Source: Actinomycetales bacterium (GTDB lineage: Bacteria; Actinomycetota; Actinomycetes; Actinomycetales; Microbacteriaceae). Taken from it: 64,000 nucleotides of DNA. Each line of letters starts with the position of its first letter. Within the stretch, counting starts at the first letter, position 1. The notes below the pieces were generated by a model. That model searched no databases. It was given only the letters and a program-made list of their open reading frames with translations, and was not told where the DNA came from. The position numbers and the translations under genes are program-made. Of the stretch, positions 22,844 to 30,692 are shown piece by piece. The stretch lies in the NCBI GenBank assembly GCA_015655415.1, contig JAATFB010000050.1, positions 1 through 64,000 on the forward strand, read 5' to 3'.

Positions 22844-23140
22844 CTACTCGTCAGACGGTCGCCTCCGCGCGGTCGCGCTGAGCCCGGGCAAGGATCCGTA
22901 ATCGCCGGCGATGAGAGCTTCCCGCTTGCGGCGCGACCATCCCTGGATCTGCTTCTCACGACGATATGCCGAGCCGATGTCGTCGAACTCCTCGGCGAAG
23001 ACGAGCTCGACCGGCATCCGGTGGCGGGTGTACTCAGAACCGCCACCCGCGTAGTGCTGTTCGAGACGTCTTTCGAGGTCTCGAGCGCTGCCCACGTAGT
23101 ATGAGCCGTCGCCGCATCTCAGCATGTAGACGTATGGCAT
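22844..23140 (-). CDS. GIY-YIG nuclease family protein
   Basis: 98-residue single-domain nuclease (UPF0213-like). PYVYMLRCGDGSYYVGSARDLERRLEQH shows the YVY/YYVG strands and catalytic Arg; a Glu/Arg-rich stretch follows (SAYRREKQIQGWSRRKREALI) that belongs to the same family. The function of these stand-alone domains is not settled. The gene has no operon partner and is flanked on both sides by REP-like clusters in opposite orientation (22610-22808 and 23204-23335), which suggests it is part of that repeat system. Confidence 0.9.
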   Translation of the reverse strand: MPYVYMLRCGDGSYYVGSARDLERRLEQHYAGGGSEYTRHRMPVELVFAEEFDDIGSAYRREKQIQGWSRRKREALIAGDYGSLPGLSATARRRPSDE

Positions 23141-23203
23141 GCCGACCTCCCCAAGCCATGCTGCCCGAGTCGGTGGTGTACGCCGGAGAGTTGTGCACAG
23201 AGG

Positions 23204-23335
23204 CGGGTTTCGACGGGCTCGACCCGCGGTGGTTTCGACTCGCTCAAGCCGCGGGGTTTCGACAGGCTCAACCCACCGTGGTGAGGGCGGGTTTCGACGG
23301 GCTCAACCCGCGGGGGTTTCGACAGGCTCAACCCG
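23204..23335 (-). repeat. REP-like palindrome cluster B (5 units, inverted relative to A)
   Basis: Five copies of the same palindrome read on the opposite strand (GGGTTTCGACGGGCTCAACCC): about 23204-23226, 23231-23250, 23253-23274, 23288-23310 and 23313-23335. Spacing is less regular than in cluster A, and the second copy is the most diverged (TCGACTCGCTCAAGCC). It lies upstream of the GIY-YIG start codon and next to the stop of the YbaK gene. Confidence 0.85.
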
Positions 23336-23348
23336 CGGTGCCCGGCGG

Positions 23349-23819
23349 TCACGCGGGCTCGGTGATGTCCGCGACCGTGGCATCGTAGGCGCGAAGGAGC
23401 GCATCGGCGTCCACGAACGCGCTGTAGCCGCGCTCACCCGCGCCCAGGGCGATGGTGCGACCGGCCACCGTGGAGTCCGCGAACACCGGCCACGCGGTCG
23501 TGGAGCCCAGGGGCGTGATGGTGCCGCGCTCGTATCCCGTCGCGGCGAGCGCCAAGGACGCATCCGGAAGGGACAGCTTGTTCACGCCCACGACCGCGCG
23601 CAGCTTCGGCCAGGAGATCTTCCGGTCGCCGGGGATCAGCGCGAAAAGATACTCGCCGTCATGCCGCCGGACGACCAGCGTCTTGACGATGTCCGACGGT
23701 CGGATCCCCAGCAGGTCGGCGGCCTCGTACAGCGAGCCCGCATCCGGGCGTTCGACGATGCGGACCGGCAGGCCGCGCGCGGCGGAATCCTCCATCACGC
23801 GTGCACGTCCCTGCGCCAT
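23349..23819 (-). CDS. YbaK/EbsC-type aminoacyl-tRNA deacylase
   Basis: 156 residues of the YbaK/ProX fold, which hydrolyses misacylated tRNA (for example Cys-tRNA-Pro). The core DIVKTLVVRRHDGEYLFALIPGDRKISWPKLRAVVGVNKL contains the conserved Lys, and LGSTTAWPVFAD corresponds to the GxxxPhG-like loop. The start is the ATG at 23819 (MAQGRARV); two codons upstream another ATG exists. It is divergent from dusB. Confidence 0.85.
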   Translation of the reverse strand: MAQGRARVMEDSAARGLPVRIVERPDAGSLYEAADLLGIRPSDIVKTLVVRRHDGEYLFALIPGDRKISWPKLRAVVGVNKLSLPDASLALAATGYERGTITPLGSTTAWPVFADSTVAGRTIALGAGERGYSAFVDADALLRAYDATVADITEPA

Positions 23820-23864
23820 GTGCATCCCGTTCCTTTCAAGCGGAGTCTGAGAGAATCGTGGATC

Positions 23865-25082
23865 ATGTCCCCCTCCGCCACCCTAAGCGCCGCGCCATCG
23901 CGGAGCCGGCTCACACCGAGCGCGCGACTGGCCATCGGGCCCCTGCGTCTGGATGTGCCCGTCGTGCTCGCGCCGATGGCGGGCATCACGAACACCGCGT
24001 TCCGCCGGCTGTGTCGGGAGTTCGGCGCGGGACTCTACGTGAGCGAGATGATCACCTCCCGCGCGCTCGTGGAGCGCACGCCGGAGTCGATGCGGCTCAT
24101 CCGACATCACGAGTCGGAGACGCCGAGGTCCATCCAGCTCTACGGCGTCGATCCGAAGACGGTGCGCGAGGCGGTGACCATGCTCGTCGCGGAGGATCGA
24201 GCCGATCACATCGATCTGAACTTCGGATGCCCCGTTCCCAAGGTCACCCGCAAGGGCGGGGGAGCCGCCCTGCCGTGGAAGCTCGACCTGTTCCGGGACA
24301 TCGTCACGAACGCCGTGCGGGCGGCCGGCGACCTGCCGCTGACGATCAAGATGCGCAAGGGCATCGACCCGGAGCATCTGACTTATCTCGAGGCCGGGCG
24401 GATCGCTGAGGACGCCGGCGTCGCATCCATCGCGTTGCACGCGCGCACCGCGAGCGAGTTCTACTCCGGGCACGCCGACTGGACCGCGATCGCCAGGCTC
24501 AAGGAGACCGTGACGAGCGTGCCGGTGCTCGGCAACGGCGACATCTGGACGGCGCAGGACGCCATCCGCATGGTGGAGCAGACCGGATGCGACGGTGTCG
24601 TGGTCGGCCGCGGCTGCCTCGGACGTCCGTGGCTGTTCGGCGACCTCTCGGCGGCATTCCGTGCCCGTGCCGGCGAGATCGACCCCCGGGATGCGGCCGG
24701 GGCGATGGCGCGTCCCGGCCTGGGCCAGGTGATGACCGCGTTCCGCCGCCACGCCGAGCTGCTCGTCGAGTTCTTCGACAGCGAGGAACGAGGGTGCCGC
24801 GACATCCGCAAGCACGTCGCCTGGTACTTCAAGGGCTACCCGGTGGGCGGCGAGCTGCGGGCGCGTCTGGCGACGGTCGAGTCGTTGGACCAGCTTGACG
24901 AGCTGCTCGCCACACTCGACCCGGCCGTGTCGTACCCGGGAGAGGACGCCGAAGGCCCCAGGGGGCGCGCAGGAAGCCCGAAGGTGCCGGCGCTGCCCGA
25001 AGGATGGCTCTCCTCCCGGGGGATCGCCGCGGAACAGCACGCACAGCTCGCCGAGGCCGAGGTGAACACGAGTGGTGGCTGA
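23865..25082 (+). CDS. dusB: tRNA-dihydrouridine synthase (DusB type)
   Basis: 405-residue FMN enzyme reducing uridine to dihydrouridine in tRNA. APMAGITNTAFRRLCREFGAG, LNFGCPVPKVTRKGGGAAL (catalytic Cys), TIKMRKGI, and GNGDIW... VVVGRGCLGRPWLF (FMN phosphate site) are all present. A GAGAAT box at 23851-23856, 8 nt upstream, is consistent with a leaderless start. It overlaps dgt by 8-11 nt. Confidence 0.94.
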   Translation: MSPSATLSAAPSRSRLTPSARLAIGPLRLDVPVVLAPMAGITNTAFRRLCREFGAGLYVSEMITSRALVERTPESMRLIRHHESETPRSIQLYGVDPKTVREAVTMLVAEDRADHIDLNFGCPVPKVTRKGGGAALPWKLDLFRDIVTNAVRAAGDLPLTIKMRKGIDPEHLTYLEAGRIAEDAGVASIALHARTASEFYSGHADWTAIARLKETVTSVPVLGNGDIWTAQDAIRMVEQTGCDGVVVGRGCLGRPWLFGDLSAAFRARAGEIDPRDAAGAMARPGLGQVMTAFRRHAELLVEFFDSEERGCRDIRKHVAWYFKGYPVGGELRARLATVESLDQLDELLATLDPAVSYPGEDAEGPRGRAGSPKVPALPEGWLSSRGIAAEQHAQLAEAEVNTSGG

Positions 25083-26391
25083 CCCGAGCCCCGTCGCGGA
25101 GCGGCGCACGGGCGCGGGCGGTGTCGCTCAGCGCGATGCGTCCGGCGGCCAAGCCGGCTACACGCCGTTCGACCGTGAGAGATGGCTCCCCGAGGAGCAC
25201 TCGACGCGGCGCAGCGACTTCGCGAGAGACCGCGCCCGGTTGCTGCACTCCAGCGCGCTGCGTCGGCTGGCGGCCAAGACCCAGGTGCTGAGCCCGACCG
25301 CGGGCCTCGACTTCGCGCGCAACCGTCTGACGCATTCCCTCGAGGTGGCGCAGGTGGGACGTGAGCTGGCGGCCAGCCTGGGACTGGACCCGGACGTCGT
25401 CGACACGGCGTGTCTGGCGCACGACATCGGCCATCCGCCGTTCGGGCACAACGGAGAGCGCGCTCTGGCCGAGTGGGCCGCCGACATCGGCGGGTTCGAG
25501 GGCAACGCCCAGACGCTTCGGCTTCTGACCAGACTGGAGCCGAAGGTGTTCGGCGCGGACGGGCATCCTTACGGGCTCAATCTCACTCGGGCCAGTCTGG
25601 ATGCCAGCTGCAAGTATCCGTGGCCCGCATCATCGGCGGTGGCCGACCCGAGCGGACGCGCCAAGTTCGGCTTCTACGCCGATGACGAGCCGGTCTTCCA
25701 CTGGCTGAGACAGGGCGCGCCCGACCGGGTGCGCTGCGTGGAGGCGCAGGTGATGGATCTCTCCGACGACATCGCCTATTCGGTGCACGACTTCGAAGAC
25801 GCCGTCGTCAACGGCTACATCGACGTGGCGGCGCTCGGCACTCGCATCGATCATGACGCGCTGGTGGGCTCCATGTATGAATGGATCGGCGGTGAGATCG
25901 AGCACGACGAGCTCGTCGCGGCCTTCGACCGTCTCGACAGCCTGGATGTCTGGCTCGACGACTGGGACGGCTCGCGTCGCGCGCAAGCGCGCCTGAAGAA
26001 CCTGACCAGCCAGTTGATCGGACGGTTCGCCGTCTCCGCGGCGCGCGCGACCCGTGAGGCGTATCCGCAGGGGAGCCTGATCCGCTTCGGCGCGGAGGTC
26101 GTGGTGCCGCGCGACATCCAGGCGGAGATCGCGGTGCTGAAAGGCATCGTCGCCACCTTCGTGATGTCGAGGAACACCCGGCAGCCGATCTATGCCCGTC
26201 AGCGCACGATGCTCGCCGAGCTTGCCGAGACGCTCCTGTCGACCGAGGACGCCAATCTGGACCCGGGCTTCGCCGAGGACTGGAGGGGAGCGCCGGATGA
26301 CGCGGCTCGGAAGCGCGTCGTCGTCGACCAGGTGGCGAGTCTCACCGACCAGTCCGCGATCACGTGGTGCGAGCGGCTGACGCATCGCTAG
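25072..26391 (+). CDS. dgt: Deoxyguanosinetriphosphate triphosphohydrolase-like protein
   Basis: 439-residue HD-domain dNTP triphosphohydrolase. The metal site is formed by RNRLTHSLEVAQ, CLAHDIGHPPFGHNGE and, further on, DLSDDIAYSVHDFEDAV. It lowers cellular dNTP pools or trims specific dNTPs; some members protect against phage. It sits between dusB and dnaG, the usual actinobacterial order. GTG at 25072 or 25075 could initiate; the first ~25 residues are variable. Confidence 0.93.
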   Translation: MVADPSPVAERRTGAGGVAQRDASGGQAGYTPFDRERWLPEEHSTRRSDFARDRARLLHSSALRRLAAKTQVLSPTAGLDFARNRLTHSLEVAQVGRELAASLGLDPDVVDTACLAHDIGHPPFGHNGERALAEWAADIGGFEGNAQTLRLLTRLEPKVFGADGHPYGLNLTRASLDASCKYPWPASSAVADPSGRAKFGFYADDEPVFHWLRQGAPDRVRCVEAQVMDLSDDIAYSVHDFEDAVVNGYIDVAALGTRIDHDALVGSMYEWIGGEIEHDELVAAFDRLDSLDVWLDDWDGSRRAQARLKNLTSQLIGRFAVSAARATREAYPQGSLIRFGAEVVVPRDIQAEIAVLKGIVATFVMSRNTRQPIYARQRTMLAELAETLLSTEDANLDPGFAEDWRGAPDDAARKRVVVDQVASLTDQSAITWCERLTHR

Positions 26392-26466
26392 GCGCATGGG
26401 CCCTCCTCGTCCCCAGATCTCGTCGCCGCCGCGTGCGCGCGGCCGCGCATAACTAGACTCGACCGC

Positions 26467-28353
26467 ATGGCCGGGCGTATTCGACAGAGCGATGTCGAAG
26501 AGGTCAAGGCCAGGACGAACATCGCCGACATCGTCGGCGACTACGTGGCGTTGAAGCCGGCGGGAGTGGGCTCTCTGAAGGGTCTGTGCCCGTTCCACGA
26601 CGAACGGAGCCCGAGCTTCCACGTACGTCCCCAGGTCGGGCTCTACCACTGTTTCGGCTGTGGCGAGAGCGGCGACGTCTACGAGTTCCTCCAGAAGATG
26701 GACCACGTCACATTTGTGGAGGCGGTCGAGCGTCTCGCCGCCCGTGTCGGGTTCTCCCTGCACTACGAGGACGGAGGCCCTGCCGCGGCGGAGACGGGCA
26801 ATCGCGCGCGGTTGATCGCCGCGAACGTCGCCGCCGAGGAGTTCTTCCGCGAGCAGCTCGCCGCGCCCGATGCGGATCCCGCGCGACGGTTTCTCGGCGA
26901 GCGCGGCTTCGATCCCGCGGCCGCGGAGCACTTCGGCGTCGGGTACGCTCCGCGGTCCTGGGATGCGCTGGGCGCGCACCTGCGCGGCCGCGGTTTCACG
27001 ACCGAGGAGCTGGCGGCGTCCGGGCTCGTCTCGACGGGGGAGCGAGGCAACGCCTACGACCGGTTCCGGGGACGCGTTATCTGGCCGATCCGCGACGTCA
27101 CGGGCCAGACGGTGGGCTTCGGCGCCAGACGACTGCTGGACGACGACACGGGACCGAAATACCTGAACACTCCGGAGACGGCGGTCTACCACAAGGCCCA
27201 GATGCTCTACGGCCTGGACCTGGCCAAACGTGCCATCTCGCGATCGCACCGCGTGGTCGTGGTCGAGGGTTACACCGACGTGATGGCCTGTCACCTCGCC
27301 GGGGTGGACCAGGCGGTGGCCACCTGCGGCACCGCGTTCGGCGTCGAGCACATCAAGGTGCTCCGACGCATCCTGGGCGACGACAGCGGGGTCGGAGAGG
27401 TGGTGTTCACGTTCGACCCGGATGCGGCGGGCCAGAAGGCGGCGCTGCGGGCGTTCGGGGAGGAGCAGCGGTTCGCCGCACAGACGTACGTCGCCGTCGG
27501 CCCGGAGGGCCTCGATCCGTGCGATCTCCGGATGGCGAAAGGCAACGCGGCCGTGCAGCGCATGATCGACTCGAAGCGGCCTATGTTCGAGTTCGTCATC
27601 CGTCAGGCGCTGAGCAGATACGACCTCGAGACGGTCGAGGGGCGCGTCGCCGCGCTGCGCGAATGCGCTCCGATCGTCGCGGGCATTCGGGACGCGGCGC
27701 TGCGTCCCGGCTACGCCAGGGAGCTGGCACGGATGCTCGGCGCCGAGCTCGGCGAGGTGCAGGCCGCCGTGCGACGGGCATCCGCCGGGCAGACCGCACG
27801 AAACGGGCATGGCGCGCCGGGACCGGCTGCTTCCCGCGACGGCTCTCGCCACGCGGAGCCCCCGCCGCCGCACCAGGCGGACGTCACGCTGGCGAGCCTG
27901 GGAGCCGACCCCGCCACCCGGCTGGAGCGTGAGGCACTGATGGCGGTGCTGCAGTACCCGCAGCACGTCGGCTCAGAGCGTGCCGCGGCGGTGACTCGCG
28001 CCGGCTTCGCCAACGCCTCGCTGGCCGTGGTCCGCGACGCGGTGGCCGCGAACCTCGACTCCTTCGGCCGCACGGGGTGGGTGGAGCGCGTGGCGGACGA
28101 CGTGCCTGCGCCGTTCACCGGGTTGGTCCGCCAGCTCAGCGTTGCGCCCATTCCGGCCCGAGACGAGGCCAGCGTCGCGGCGTATGCCGCGTCGGTGACC
28201 GCCTCCCTGCTGGATCGGGAGCTGCTGCGTCGTAAGGCCGACGCCCTCGGCCGGCTGCAGCGCACCGACCCGTCGGATCGGGCGGCGGTGTCCGGCATCC
28301 AGCACGAGCTCGTACAGATCGACGCCGAACGGACGCGCCTGCGCGGCGAGTGA
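26467..28353 (+). CDS. dnaG: DNA primase DnaG
   Basis: 628-residue replicative primase. N-terminal CHC2-type zinc finger ([16 protein letters not shown]...[15 protein letters not shown]), catalytic core with [10 protein letters not shown] and the Toprim acidic motif [17 protein letters not shown], and a C-terminal helicase-binding region with a Pro/Ala-rich linker (residues ~440-480). TAGACT at 26454-26459 is 7 nt before the ATG, so the message is leaderless. Confidence 0.96.
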   Translation: MAGRIRQSDVEEVKARTNIADIVGDYVALKPAGVGSLKGLCPFHDERSPSFHVRPQVGLYHCFGCGESGDVYEFLQKMDHVTFVEAVERLAARVGFSLHYEDGGPAAAETGNRARLIAANVAAEEFFREQLAAPDADPARRFLGERGFDPAAAEHFGVGYAPRSWDALGAHLRGRGFTTEELAASGLVSTGERGNAYDRFRGRVIWPIRDVTGQTVGFGARRLLDDDTGPKYLNTPETAVYHKAQMLYGLDLAKRAISRSHRVVVVEGYTDVMACHLAGVDQAVATCGTAFGVEHIKVLRRILGDDSGVGEVVFTFDPDAAGQKAALRAFGEEQRFAAQTYVAVGPEGLDPCDLRMAKGNAAVQRMIDSKRPMFEFVIRQALSRYDLETVEGRVAALRECAPIVAGIRDAALRPGYARELARMLGAELGEVQAAVRRASAGQTARNGHGAPGPAASRDGSRHAEPPPPHQADVTLASLGADPATRLEREALMAVLQYPQHVGSERAAAVTRAGFANASLAVVRDAVAANLDSFGRTGWVERVADDVPAPFTGLVRQLSVAPIPARDEASVAAYAASVTASLLDRELLRRKADALGRLQRTDPSDRAAVSGIQHELVQIDAERTRLRGE

Positions 28354-28402
28354 TCGGCCGGGCTGCCGGGTCGGCGGCGGAGCGGCTTATAGGCTGGGCC
28401 TC

Positions 28403-28426
28403 ATGCACCCGGTGGTCTGCGCATGA
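28403..28426 (+). CDS. Leaderless 7-codon upstream ORF coupled to the ABC gene
   Basis: TAGGCT at 28390-28395, 7 nt, then ATG 28403 reading MHPVVCA and TGA 28424-28426. The TGA overlaps the ATG of the ABC ATPase (28423) as ATGA. The ABC gene has no Shine-Dalgarno of its own, so its translation probably depends on ribosomes finishing this mini-ORF. Confidence 0.6.
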   Translation: MHPVVCA

Positions 28427-29238
28427 GCGTTCCCAGCTATCGCGACCCGATCGTGCTCGACGACCTCTCGGCGGAGTATCCGCCGCACGGCGCATCCGCC
28501 GGGTGCGTGGCGCTGCGGGGGATCAGCCTGCGCGTCCGCCCGGACGAGATCCTGGGCATCCTGGGCGAGAGCGGTTCCGGAAAGAGCACCCTGGCGCGCA
28601 TCGTCTCCGGTCGGGCGGGGCTCGACGGAGGGGGCGCGCCACGCATCACCGGTGGGGACGCCACGGTCATGGGCTACTCGATCCGCAGGCTCCGGGCACG
28701 GGATCGCAGTCGGCTGACGTTCCATGTCGGGTATCTGCGCCAGGATGCCGGCGCCCGCCTCGAGCGCGCGTCGACCGTTTCCGAGCTGGTCGCCGCGCCG
28801 ATCTACGAGCGTGACAGGCATTTCAGCAGTCGCGATGCCGGCATCCGGGTGGCCGCGATGCTGGACTCGGTCCAGCTGCCGCTCGGTGTGCTCGACAAGT
28901 ACCCGTACGAGCTCAGCAGCGGCCAGCGGCAGCGGGTGGCGATCGCTCAGGCGCTCGTTCTTGGGCCCAGTGTGCTGGTCGCGGATGAGCCGACGGCGGG
29001 CATCGACGTGACGGTACGGGACTCGGTGGTCGACCTGCTGGCTCGGCTGCACGGAGTGCACGACTTCGCGGCGGTGATCGTCAGCCACGACGCTCGCGTG
29101 CTCCGGTATGCCACCGCGACGGTGGCAGTCCTGCAGTCGGGATCCCTGGTCGGCTACGGCACCATGGAAGACGTCTTCACCGCGCCCGTCCACCCCTACG
29201 TGGCGCAGCTCGCGGAGGCCTTGAGGCTGAGCGAGTGA
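28423..29238 (+). CDS. ABC-type ATPase, oligopeptide/nickel-transport-like, orphan
   Basis: 271-residue ATP-binding cassette. Walker A GESGSGKSTLAR, Q-loop VGYLRQDAGARL, signature ELSSGQRQRVAIAQALVLGPSVLVADEPTAGID and switch His in VIVSHDARVL. The C-terminal PVHPYVAQLAEAL resembles the end of Opp/Dpp ATPases. No permease or binding protein is adjacent. It is the last chromosomal gene before the prophage, so its partners may have been displaced to the far side of the insertion. Confidence 0.88.
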   Translation: MSVPSYRDPIVLDDLSAEYPPHGASAGCVALRGISLRVRPDEILGILGESGSGKSTLARIVSGRAGLDGGGAPRITGGDATVMGYSIRRLRARDRSRLTFHVGYLRQDAGARLERASTVSELVAAPIYERDRHFSSRDAGIRVAAMLDSVQLPLGVLDKYPYELSSGQRQRVAIAQALVLGPSVLVADEPTAGIDVTVRDSVVDLLARLHGVHDFAAVIVSHDARVLRYATATVAVLQSGSLVGYGTMEDVFTAPVHPYVAQLAEALRLSE

Positions 29239-29259
29239 CGCCGCACCCGCGTCGTTGAA

Positions 29260-29298
29260 GCTCCCCCACTTGGACTCGAACCAAGAACCTATCGGTTT
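29260..29298 (-). other. attL: duplicated 3' end of a tRNA gene (probably tRNA-Asn)
   Basis: Read on the minus strand this is a tRNA 3' half: an anticodon-stem end (CCGAT), variable AGGTT, T-arm CTTGG-TTCGAGT-CCAAG, acceptor TGGGGGA and discriminator G. The 5' half is absent: upstream on the minus strand there is no TCCCCCA acceptor or D-arm. This is what a tRNA-integrating phage leaves at one end. The G discriminator and acceptor sequence suit tRNA-Asn, but without the anticodon the identity is a guess. The complete tRNA should lie at the right end of the prophage, outside the window. Confidence 0.75.
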
Positions 29299-29432
29299 CC
29301 GGACGGCAGCGACCGCACGCGTCACACCCATCACCAAGGCACACCGGCCAGACTCTCACCATCAACCTGAACGTCACGAGTCCCAGAACGCGGTCGTGAT
29401 TCCCCTTCGCGCTCGGCAGTAGCGTCTACCCC

Positions 29433-29450
29433 ATGAAGGGGGTCACATGA
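29433..29450 (+). promoter_or_regulatory. Possible leaderless 5-codon leader ORF before the integrase
   Basis: TAGCGT at 29420-29425, 7 nt, ATG 29433 reading MKGVT, TGA 29448-29450 overlapping the integrase ATG as ATGA. The same bases AAGGGGG also serve as a Shine-Dalgarno for the integrase, so both readings are possible. Confidence 0.4.
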
Positions 29451-30268
29451 TCGACCTGTACCGGCAACACCTCATCTCGACCGGCACCACATCGGGCACC
29501 ATCGGCATCTACCTTTCCAAGCTGCGGGCCCTTCAACGTTTCCTCGGCGATATCAACGCGGCCACGCTCACCGACCTCGAAAGCTTCCTCGCCCATCAGC
29601 GAGAGCACCTCGGACGGAAGCCTGAGACCCTCAAGTCGTACCGGTCTGCATTCCGCTCCTACTACCAGTGGGCGCACAAGCGAGGCCACATCACCACCAA
29701 CCCGGCCCTCGAGCTTGGGGCAGTCCGCATCCCGAAAAGCGTGCCCCTTCTCGCCACCGACGAAGCCGTGCAGCTCGGCCTCATTGGAGCGCCCCTCGAC
29801 GAGAGGTTCATGATCCTCGCTGGCCGCATGGGATGCCTCCGACTCTCGGAGATCGCGACGCTCCGCACCAAGCATCGGCTCGGCAACATCTTCCGCGTCA
29901 CGGGAAAAGGCGGTCGAACTCGGAACGTGCCGATCAACTCGACCTGGATGCCCGCAGTCCTCGAAATCGAACGGCACGGCGCCGACTACTACCTCCCCGG
30001 AAAGTTTGGCGGCCACATGCACCAGACCACCATCGAGAAGAAGATCCAGGCACGGACGGGCTTCAATCCGCACGCGCTCCGACACGCAGGCGCAACCGCA
30101 GCCTACGAAGCCACACGCGACCTCCGCGCGGTACAAGAACTGCTCGGCCACTCAAGCCTTGCCACGACAGAGCGTTATCTGCACACGAGCCTCCGCGGCA
30201 TCATCGCGGCCGCCGAAGGCACAGCCTTCTCCGACCCGTTCAGCATCCGCGACCAGGTGGCCGCTTAG
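29447..30268 (+). CDS. int: Phage tyrosine integrase
   Basis: 273-residue tyrosine recombinase. SAM-like N-terminal core-binding domain (residues ~1-90) and catalytic domain with Arg I in MGCLRLSEIATL, Lys in VTGKGGRTR, HALRH (His-x-x-Arg), LLGHSS and the nucleophile Tyr in TERYLH. It lacks an N-terminal arm-binding domain and is short for a phage integrase. The position next to the tRNA remnant identifies the left prophage end. Confidence 0.93.
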   Translation: MIDLYRQHLISTGTTSGTIGIYLSKLRALQRFLGDINAATLTDLESFLAHQREHLGRKPETLKSYRSAFRSYYQWAHKRGHITTNPALELGAVRIPKSVPLLATDEAVQLGLIGAPLDERFMILAGRMGCLRLSEIATLRTKHRLGNIFRVTGKGGRTRNVPINSTWMPAVLEIERHGADYYLPGKFGGHMHQTTIEKKIQARTGFNPHALRHAGATAAYEATRDLRAVQELLGHSSLATTERYLHTSLRGIIAAAEGTAFSDPFSIRDQVAA

Positions 30269-30316
30269 CTCTCGTGATATGGGCGGATGCTCCTCGCTCT
30301 GGATATGCTCCCGTGT

Positions 30317-30478
30317 GTGCGTGATCGTCCTGTGTTCGATTCCACCGCCCCCGTCGACGAAGACGAGCTCACGGACGAAGAACGCGCCCGCGTAGCGGAA
30401 GCGCTTGCACGGAAGCGGGCAGCCGACAGAGTCGACGTGCCGGACCTGGACAGCAGAAGACCCCGCCTACCGGGGTAG
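30317..30478 (+). CDS. Small acidic hypothetical protein
   Basis: 53 residues (VRDRPVFDSTAPVDEDEL then a charged helix TDEERARVAEALARKRAADRV). Not recognised. The GTG at 30317 lies 7 nt behind a TATGCT box (30304-30309), matching the leaderless pattern; an ATG at 30287 would precede that box. A bidirectional hairpin follows at 30461-30484. Confidence 0.5.
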   Translation: MRDRPVFDSTAPVDEDELTDEERARVAEALARKRAADRVDVPDLDSRRPRLPG

Positions 30479-30484
30479 ACGGGG
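30461..30484. terminator. Hairpin between convergent prophage genes
   Basis: CCCCG, one mismatch, CTAC, loop CGGG, GTAG, CGGGG. It overlaps the stop of the small acidic gene and lies just beyond the stop of the minus-strand gene ending at 30504. There is no clear T-run, so termination is inferred from position. Confidence 0.5.
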
Positions 30485-30503
30485 CCGTTCAACGCAACAT
30501 CTA

Positions 30504-30692
30504 TTACGCCGGAATTAGAACTTCACCGTTCTCGCCGACGTTCGGGAAGGGCCGCACGTCATCCCGCCAGTCCGAGCCAAAAGCCCGCGTCATGATGCTG
30601 CCGTTCTCAAGGGTGACTTGAAAGATCACGTCGCCCTCCGGACTGGTAGGGCCGTCGATCACCTTCACTTCCTCATGCGTCCTGGTCGCCAT
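30504..30692 (-). CDS. Hypothetical phage protein
   Basis: 62 residues (ATRTHEEVKVIDGPTSPEGDVIFQVTLENGSIMTRAFGSDWRD...), predicted as a small beta-rich soluble protein. No family recognised. It overlaps the end of the Ntn-hydrolase gene by 20 nt and is probably cotranslated with it, so the two may act together. Confidence 0.6.
   Translation of the reverse strand: MATRTHEEVKVIDGPTSPEGDVIFQVTLENGSIMTRAFGSDWRDDVRPFPNVGENGEVLIPA

Noticed and set aside
25630-27966. 778-codon open frame on the minus strand
   Set aside because: Antisense to dgt and dnaG; no domain pattern, His/Arg-rich shadow of well-supported genes.
29260-29335. Complete tRNA gene
   Set aside because: No 5' acceptor strand complementary to TGGGGGA and no D-arm within 80 nt upstream on the minus strand; only the 3' half is present.
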